Positions 59,721-64,000 of a stretch of DNA of 64,000 nucleotides are shown piece after piece. The stretch covers positions 104,669 through 168,668 of the forward strand of contig NZ_RIAS01000016.1 in the NCBI RefSeq assembly GCF_003719335.1. Reading direction: 5' to 3'. The number at the start of each line of letters is the position of its first letter. Within the stretch, counting starts at the first letter, position 1. This stretch comes from Paenibacillus amylolyticus. Its GTDB lineage: Bacteria; Bacillota; Bacilli; Paenibacillales; Paenibacillaceae. A model generated the notes under the pieces. That model saw nothing but the letters and a program-made list of their open reading frames with translations, did not search any database and was not told the origin of the DNA. The translations under genes and the position numbers were made by a program.

Positions 59721-61481
59721 TTAAGGTTTGGCTTCAATCCAGTAATCATAGGCATGGACCAGATTGCCTTTGTAGGCCTTGTATTTAGAGAGCAGGTCTG
59801 GCAGTTTGCTCAGCTGACTCTCCATATCCTCGGCTCCTTTTTCGTGAAATGAAATATGTGTACCTTCAAAATTTTCTTTCATTTCGACGGAAATGAGCAG
59901 TGATTTACCGAGACGGTCTGCTATTTCCATTTCCTGACTCACAACTGCAGCGATCCCGTTGGAGCCTTCTGCGGTGTTACGGAATGCCATTAGAGACACA
60001 TGATCAAGCGTATCAATCATGAACTCGGTCACAGAGATATCCTTGCCTGGCAGCGGGTAGGTATCCAGCCACACCGCAAGATCCGCACTGGTTTCAAGGT
60101 TACTGTCCTTCTTCGTTTCTTCTTGGAAATAGGCGATATTCGATGCCCACTCGGTCAGCAGTGTATTTCGGTTCGCCTCCCATTCGGGCAGCGTATACGG
60201 CTCGATATCCAGATGGATGCCCTCGAACCGCTCGTCCGGTTCCACTTCAGCATTATAGTTTTTCACATAATCGATCAGCCGTTTGATCCGAGGACGATTC
60301 TCCTTTTTGCCCCAGATCGGATGTCCACCCATCGCATGAACTTCGATTCCCTGGGCTTTCGCTCTTTTCACAAAACTGCGGTAACTGGAGTAGGGCTGAT
60401 CCAGATCAAGCCGCACGTATAACCAGTTGATCTTTTGCTGCTTGGAAAAAGCCAGAATGTGATCGCCGCCATCGTCCGTCACTTGTGAAGCCTCCCAGAT
60501 ATAGGTGCCGCGAATTTCAGGTGCACTTGCAGGCGGGTTTACTGGTTTTTCTGGTAGTGGCGGTTCTTCTGGCTCCAGTTTCCCCCAATACGTCAAATCA
60601 TGTACAGCTGAACCGGCATAGGACTTATGTTCCCGGAATGCAGTTGCAACCTCTTGGAGTGCGTTCTCCAACTGTGCGGAGCCTTTGCCAGCAAAACTGG
60701 TAAACTCTTCACCAGGCATCGGCTTGGTGTTTACTCCCACGGTAACGCTAGTCCCGCTCTTGTCTGCCCACTGCATCTCCTGTTCAATTAAACGAATAAT
60801 GCCGTTACTTCCTTGTGCATTATCCCGGTAAGCAAGCAGGGTCACATGGTCTACATTTTGAATAAACCAGTGTGACAATGCTTCGTTATCTGCATCATCA
60901 ATTATACGATCGCCTTTGACCGTGTATGAATCGAGCCAGAAAGGCAGATCGACATGCACCGCTGTTCCGCCATCCTGTTTGGCCTGATTTAGAACCATTT
61001 TCATATTACTGATCCAGGATTGCACTAAGGGTTTGGCGTCTTCCTTCCATGCAGGCAGCACGTATGGTTTAACATCCAGATGGATTGCATCAAAGCGTTC
61101 GCCAGTTTCCACAGCCTGATTGTAATCCTGTACCCATGAAGTGAATCGAACCATAGGGCCCTCGCGTCCTTGAACACCCCAGGAGGGATCGCCGCCCAAT
61201 GCCTCAATAGCAATACCTTCACGACCCGCTTTGGCAATAAATGCTCGATACACCTCTTTGGATATGGTCATGTCCACGTTTACATACAGTCGGTTAATCT
61301 TATGTTTAGCTGCATTCTCCAGCAGCTCATCTCCTGCACTCTTAACAGACTGTGCCTGCCATACCCAGGCTGCTCGTATATCCACATCTTCTGCTGTAGC
61401 AGGTGACTTGATCCCGATCATTATCATTCCTCCGATCAGTAATAACAGCCAAAACACTTTCCGGGACGTTTTCCCGAACAT
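59721..61481 (-). CDS. Secreted protein of two homologous barrel-like halves, function unknown
   Basis: The 586-residue protein has a signal sequence (VFWLLLLIGGMIMIGIKSPATA, cleavage near residue 30) and two homologous halves, about residues 34-305 and 325-586, joined by a Pro-rich linker (EPPLPEKPVNPPASAP). Both halves begin with RAAWVWQA or RGTYIWEA, have INRLYVNVDM or INWLYVRLDL, a FDAIHLDVKPY or FEGIHLDIEPY motif, and AQGSNGI or AEGSNGI. The LDIE stretch in half two resembles the acidic strand end of GH18-like barrels; half one has Lys in place of Glu. It may be a wall- or polysaccharide-acting enzyme with one inactive copy. No family is named with confidence. GGAGGGA lies before ATG 61481. 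Confidence 0.78.
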   Translation of the reverse strand: MFGKTSRKVFWLLLLIGGMIMIGIKSPATAEDVDIRAAWVWQAQSVKSAGDELLENAAKHKINRLYVNVDMTISKEVYRAFIAKAGREGIAIEALGGDPSWGVQGREGPMVRFTSWVQDYNQAVETGERFDAIHLDVKPYVLPAWKEDAKPLVQSWISNMKMVLNQAKQDGGTAVHVDLPFWLDSYTVKGDRIIDDADNEALSHWFIQNVDHVTLLAYRDNAQGSNGIIRLIEQEMQWADKSGTSVTVGVNTKPMPGEEFTSFAGKGSAQLENALQEVATAFREHKSYAGSAVHDLTYWGKLEPEEPPLPEKPVNPPASAPEIRGTYIWEASQVTDDGGDHILAFSKQQKINWLYVRLDLDQPYSSYRSFVKRAKAQGIEVHAMGGHPIWGKKENRPRIKRLIDYVKNYNAEVEPDERFEGIHLDIEPYTLPEWEANRNTLLTEWASNIAYFQEETKKDSNLETSADLAVWLDTYPLPGKDISVTEFMIDTLDHVSLMAFRNTAEGSNGIAAVVSQEMEIADRLGKSLLISVEMKENFEGTHISFHEKGAEDMESQLSKLPDLLSKYKAYKGNLVHAYDYWIEAKP

Positions 61482-61542
61482 ACACTCCCTCCATTCCTGT
61501 TCTGTTGTAAAATCACATTCATTATAGCAACCGACTTATCAA

Positions 61543-61580
61543 AAACAAATAAGCCCAAGTGCTTAACTTGGGCTTATTTC
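61543..61580. terminator. Terminator after the SDR gene
   Basis: AAATAAGCCCAAGT pairs perfectly with ACTTGGGCTTATTT around a five-base loop. On the minus strand TGTTTTTG follows. Confidence 0.9.
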
Positions 61581-61627
61581 AGCTTCCACTAGCTTCGAAA
61601 GACCGGCTTCGGGTCGACGTCCCGGTT

Positions 61628-62377
61628 CTAGTCCTCATATATCATTTTTCGAGTCATGCCACCGTCAACTACGAGATTAGTCCCTGTGACAAAGGTATTA
61701 GCAGGGTCGGACAAATACAGACAGGCCCTTGAAATATCCGATGGCACGCCAACCCGGCCGGATGGATGTTGCTCATGGTCTTCTGCTTTAAGTTTGGACA
61801 CGTCTCCAGTCTCAATCCAGCCGGGACTGATACAATTGACCCGAATTTGGTCTTTACCGAGTGAGACTGCCATCGCATGTGTCAGCGCTGTAATTGCACC
61901 TTTCGATGCGGCATATGCCTCGCTATTCGGCTCAGACATTCGTGCACGAGTCGAAGCCATATTTACGATGGCGCCGCCATGTTCATTTTTTTTCATATGC
62001 CGGGCCGCTTCCCGACTTGCCAGAAAACAGCTCCTCACATTTGTATTGAGCACATCGTCCCATTCGTCCACTGTTAGCTCATAGGGCGATTTCCACCTAG
62101 ACACTCCAGCGTTATTCACCAGTACGTCAACCTGCTTGAACTCTTTCACTGTGGTATCGAATAACTGCTGAATATCTTGCTCCTTCCGCACATCACACTG
62201 CACAAAGATAGCTTCGCCGCCCTCATTGCGTATCGAAGCCGCCGCCGCCGCTCCCTCGGCTTCCTGAACATCGGCAAGCACGACTTTAGCCCCGGCAACC
62301 GCATAAGCTTCTGCCACACTTCGTCCAATTCCCTGAGCAGCTCCCGTGACAACAACAACCTGATCTGTAAGTGACAT
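61628..62377 (-). CDS. Short-chain dehydrogenase/reductase
   Basis: The 249-residue classical SDR has the TGxxxGIG cofactor motif (VVVTGAAQGIGRSVAEAYA), DVLVNNAGVSRW near residue 85, the Ser of VNMASTRARM, YAASKGAIT with the catalytic Tyr and Lys near residue 155, and a C-terminal LVVDGGMTRKM. The acidic residue after strand two (LADVQE) suggests NAD preference. It resembles glucose-1-dehydrogenase-type SDRs, but the substrate is not determined. ATG 62377 has AGAGGAGG nine bases before it, better than an ATG two codons upstream. Confidence 0.9.
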   Translation of the reverse strand: MSLTDQVVVVTGAAQGIGRSVAEAYAVAGAKVVLADVQEAEGAAAAASIRNEGGEAIFVQCDVRKEQDIQQLFDTTVKEFKQVDVLVNNAGVSRWKSPYELTVDEWDDVLNTNVRSCFLASREAARHMKKNEHGGAIVNMASTRARMSEPNSEAYAASKGAITALTHAMAVSLGKDQIRVNCISPGWIETGDVSKLKAEDHEQHPSGRVGVPSDISRACLYLSDPANTFVTGTNLVVDGGMTRKMIYED

Positions 62378-62537
62378 GACCATATTCCTCCTCTGATAAG
62401 ACCTCTGTGTTTAATATAGTTGTTTGTTCAGTCTGGTTATGGCTATAGTTTATTACATTACTTATCGATTTCCATTAGCCCCATACCTATATACAAACAC
62501 GATCTCCCTTTAAGAAACGCTTGTCCAGCAAACGATG

Positions 62538-62566
62538 GAAAAAAGCTCGCGTCATCAGGCGCAAGC
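62538..62566 (-). terminator. Terminator of the collagen-like gene
   Basis: On the minus strand GCTTGCG and CGCGAGC form a seven-pair stem, followed by TTTTTTCC. Confidence 0.65.
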
Positions 62567-62628
62567 GGTTCAATGTGAAGCACAGAGATTTGGAAACCTC
62601 GCTGGATTGGCAGCATCTATTCGTTTAA

Positions 62629-63726
62629 TTATGCCAATTGGGTGATGACCAGATGCGCCGATACAGGTCTGGTTCCGCCTGCCAACGGAGTAATTGTCAA
62701 TGCAGTAGCGTTACCTGCCGGATTTCGCACGGTGAGGATCGAATTAATGACGGTGGTCTGTACCAGAGCGATACCGACAATCTGAGAGGTTCCCGTTGCT
62801 CTCCCGACGACAGTAGCAGCCAAGTCTGCTCCATTGAGCGTTAGAATAAGCTGACCCGCTTCATCAATACTTACTTGGAATAAAATCTGGTACGTACCAA
62901 TCGCTGCCAAATTGAATGAGCTGACACCTGTGCGTGCAATTGTAGTTCCACTTGTAGGGCCATCCTGTGGAAAGCTGACATCCGTACCCGGGGCAACTGT
63001 GGTCGCATTGTCAGGTGGCATCAGTGCAAAAAAGTCTGCGAAGCCCAGCACACCCCCGGTTGCTCCAGTGGCACCTGTCGCCCCAGTTGGACCTGCTGCT
63101 CCGGCGGCACCTGCCACACCTGTCGCCCCAGTTGGACCTGCTGCTCCGGCGGCCCCTGCCGCACCTGTCGCCCCAGTTGGACCTGCTGCTCCGGCTGCTC
63201 CCGCGGCACCTGTCGCTCCAGTTGGACCTGCCGCTCCGGCGGCACCTGTCGCCCCAGTTGGACCTGGGACACCTTGGGGTCCGATTGCACCAGCGGGTCC
63301 TGGATTCCCTTGCGGGCCTTGAGGCCCCACACTGCCAGCTTCTCCTGGAATTCCTTGTGCCCCTGCGGGACCAGCAGGCCCTACAGGACCTTGGGCACCA
63401 ACCGCGCCGGGAGGACCAGGCTGTCCTTGCGGACCTTGTGGTCCAGGTGGGCCACCCGCTGGTCCCGTTGGGCCGGTAGCTCCCTGAGTACCACGATTTC
63501 CCTGAATACCTTGAATTCCCGGTATACCCTGAAGGCCTTGCGCCCCTGTTGGCCCAATAACTGTAGGCGTCGAGATATTCACTTCAGGCGGAGGGCATTT
63601 TACCTGCACTATTTTTCTGATAATCTTCTTTCTGCGCCCATTTTTTTTGACTTTACATTTGACTTTACAAGGGTAGACAACTCCCTTTTTTTTCTTCCAA
63701 CGTTTCTTCATTTCTGGATGACTCAC
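62629..63726 (-). CDS. Collagen-like surface protein with BclA-like C-terminal domain
   Basis: The 365-residue protein has a very basic N-terminus rich in Lys and Cys (residues 1-48), then about 55-60 Gly-X-Y triplets (about 58-230), and a C-terminal beta-rich domain of about 130 residues (PTSGTTIARTGVSSFNLAAIGTYQILFQVS) like the TNF/C1q-type domain of BclA exosporium proteins. The triplet region includes four near-identical copies of GPTGATGAAGAA. Such proteins trimerise into hair-like filaments on spores or cells. The basic N-terminus replaces the exosporium-targeting leader of BclA. The start is GTG 63726 with GGGAGGTG eight bases before it. Confidence 0.9.
   Translation of the reverse strand: MSHPEMKKRWKKKKGVVYPCKVKCKVKKNGRRKKIIRKIVQVKCPPPEVNISTPTVIGPTGAQGLQGIPGIQGIQGNRGTQGATGPTGPAGGPPGPQGPQGQPGPPGAVGAQGPVGPAGPAGAQGIPGEAGSVGPQGPQGNPGPAGAIGPQGVPGPTGATGAAGAAGPTGATGAAGAAGAAGPTGATGAAGAAGAAGPTGATGVAGAAGAAGPTGATGATGATGGVLGFADFFALMPPDNATTVAPGTDVSFPQDGPTSGTTIARTGVSSFNLAAIGTYQILFQVSIDEAGQLILTLNGADLAATVVGRATGTSQIVGIALVQTTVINSILTVRNPAGNATALTITPLAGGTRPVSAHLVITQLA
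63058..63265 (-). repeat. Tandem DNA repeat in the collagen-like gene
   Basis: A unit of about 45 bases coding GPTGATGAAGAAGAA is repeated about four times with small third-position changes, followed by shorter copies. Such arrays change copy number by slippage, which would lengthen or shorten the stalk in steps of whole triplets. Confidence 0.75.
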
Positions 63727-63845
63727 CGTCTGGACACCTCCCTATAGACATAGTTTAACCTACGTATAAAGATGAACAGATGCGTGGACGATCAACCATT
63801 TCAATTAAAAATCTAGCGGATTTTTAGAAATGAAACAGACCATTG

Positions 63846-63932
63846 TACAGAGGAAGCCCATATGTTGGATATGATCTGGTCGTGACCAATAATGAAGGCG
63901 AGCCTGAGATATTCGATTATTTGCTAGAGTAA
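63846..63932 (+). pseudogene. Possible 3' remnant of a gene at the intron edge
   Basis: A short plus-strand frame reads YVGYDLVVTNNEGEPEIFDYLLE and ends with TAA at 63930-63932. It begins right after a stop and has no start codon or ribosome binding site. The composition looks protein-like, so it may be the tail of a broken gene next to the intron. I do not recognise it. Confidence 0.25.
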
Positions 63933-64000
63933 AAGGCTGGGCAAAACCCGGCCTCTCCTCATCAAACCGTACGTGAGGTTTTCCCTCATACGGCTTTCCG
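63932..64000 (-). mobile_element. 3' end of a group II intron (domains V and VI)
   Basis: On the minus strand AAGCCGTATGAGG-GAAA-ACCTCACGTACGGTTT (63964-63996) has the form of group II intron domain V: the AGC triad near the 5' end, a GAAA tetraloop and the bulged ACG on the 3' strand. It is followed by a GGCCGGG-TTTT-GCCCAGCC hairpin that fits domain VI, ending near TTTACTCTA. The intron and any reverse transcriptase gene extend beyond the right edge. Confidence 0.72.

Noticed and set aside
62912..63322. Plus-strand Pro/Ala-rich frame opposite the collagen-like gene
   Set aside because: The Gly-X-Y code read backwards gives Pro/Ala repeats; the collagen-like reading has the start site and a C-terminal domain.

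Overview
The window looks like a chromosome segment of a Paenibacillus-type, endospore-forming Firmicute. The supporting signs are strong AAGGAGG-type ribosome binding sites almost everywhere, frequent TTG and GTG starts, a cwlJ-gerQ spore germination pair, a collagen-like surface protein with a BclA-like C-terminus, a PucR-controlled purine catabolic cluster of the Bacillus kind, catabolite-control (cre) sites, and a secreted modular GH26 mannanase. The genus is inferred from overall gene content, not from a marker gene.

Layout. 1-1.7 kb: tail of a permease gene and its partner of the YcgQ/TIGR03943 type, then a non-coding stretch with inverted copies of a short repeat. 1.9-8.9 kb (minus strand): a nucleoside/deoxyribose catabolic locus, deoR, deoC, nupC, deoB, deoD, pdp, with terminators, a cre site and two long palindromic intergenic elements. 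9.2-10.4 kb: an azoreductase and a small unknown gene. 10.6-16.1 kb: an L-fucose-type pathway (fucI, a RhaB-like kinase, a class II aldolase) facing a divergent LacI regulator with two matching operators. 16.3-20.7 kb: an epimerase-like protein, a methyltransferase, a Gfo/Idh/MocA oxidoreductase, and adaA overlapping an SPL-family radical SAM gene. 20.8-25.4 kb: a LacI-controlled sugar operon (two Gfo/Idh/MocA dehydrogenases around a ThuA-like protein) with a perfect operator palindrome and a perfect cre. 25.5-30.3 kb: glpX, a GH26 mannanase with CBM35, X2 and CBM3 modules, and a small anchored protein.

30.5-40.5 kb (all minus): purine degradation. PucR lies upstream of OHCU decarboxylase, HIU hydrolase, a guanine deaminase-like amidohydrolase, and the xanthine dehydrogenase assembly and structural genes pucA, pucB, pucC, pucD and pucE. 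No uricase is in the window, so the urate step must be encoded elsewhere. 40.8-50.6 kb: a hybrid histidine kinase, fumC, an aldose epimerase, an MBL hydrolase, a small acidic protein, and tandem M29 aminopeptidase paralogues. 50.8-52.9 kb: an ECF sigma factor with a probable anti-sigma partner, meeting a small secreted-protein gene tail to tail.

53.1-56.8 kb: an antibiotic-resistance-type ABC-F gene with an elaborate leader. The leader has a good sigma-A promoter, a leader peptide MTHSMRLR with the macrolide-arrest Arg-Leu-Arg motif, stacked terminator hairpins, a second leader peptide, and a stem that hides the ABC-F ribosome binding site. This is the most striking regulatory structure in the window. 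Next is a CorC/HlyC-type transporter gene with its own odd leader. 56.8-64 kb: a sigma factor fused in frame to a DUF1835-type protein but keeping an internal ribosome binding site, gerQ and cwlJ, a secreted protein made of two homologous barrel-like halves, an SDR, the collagen-like gene, and at the right edge domain V of a group II intron on the minus strand.
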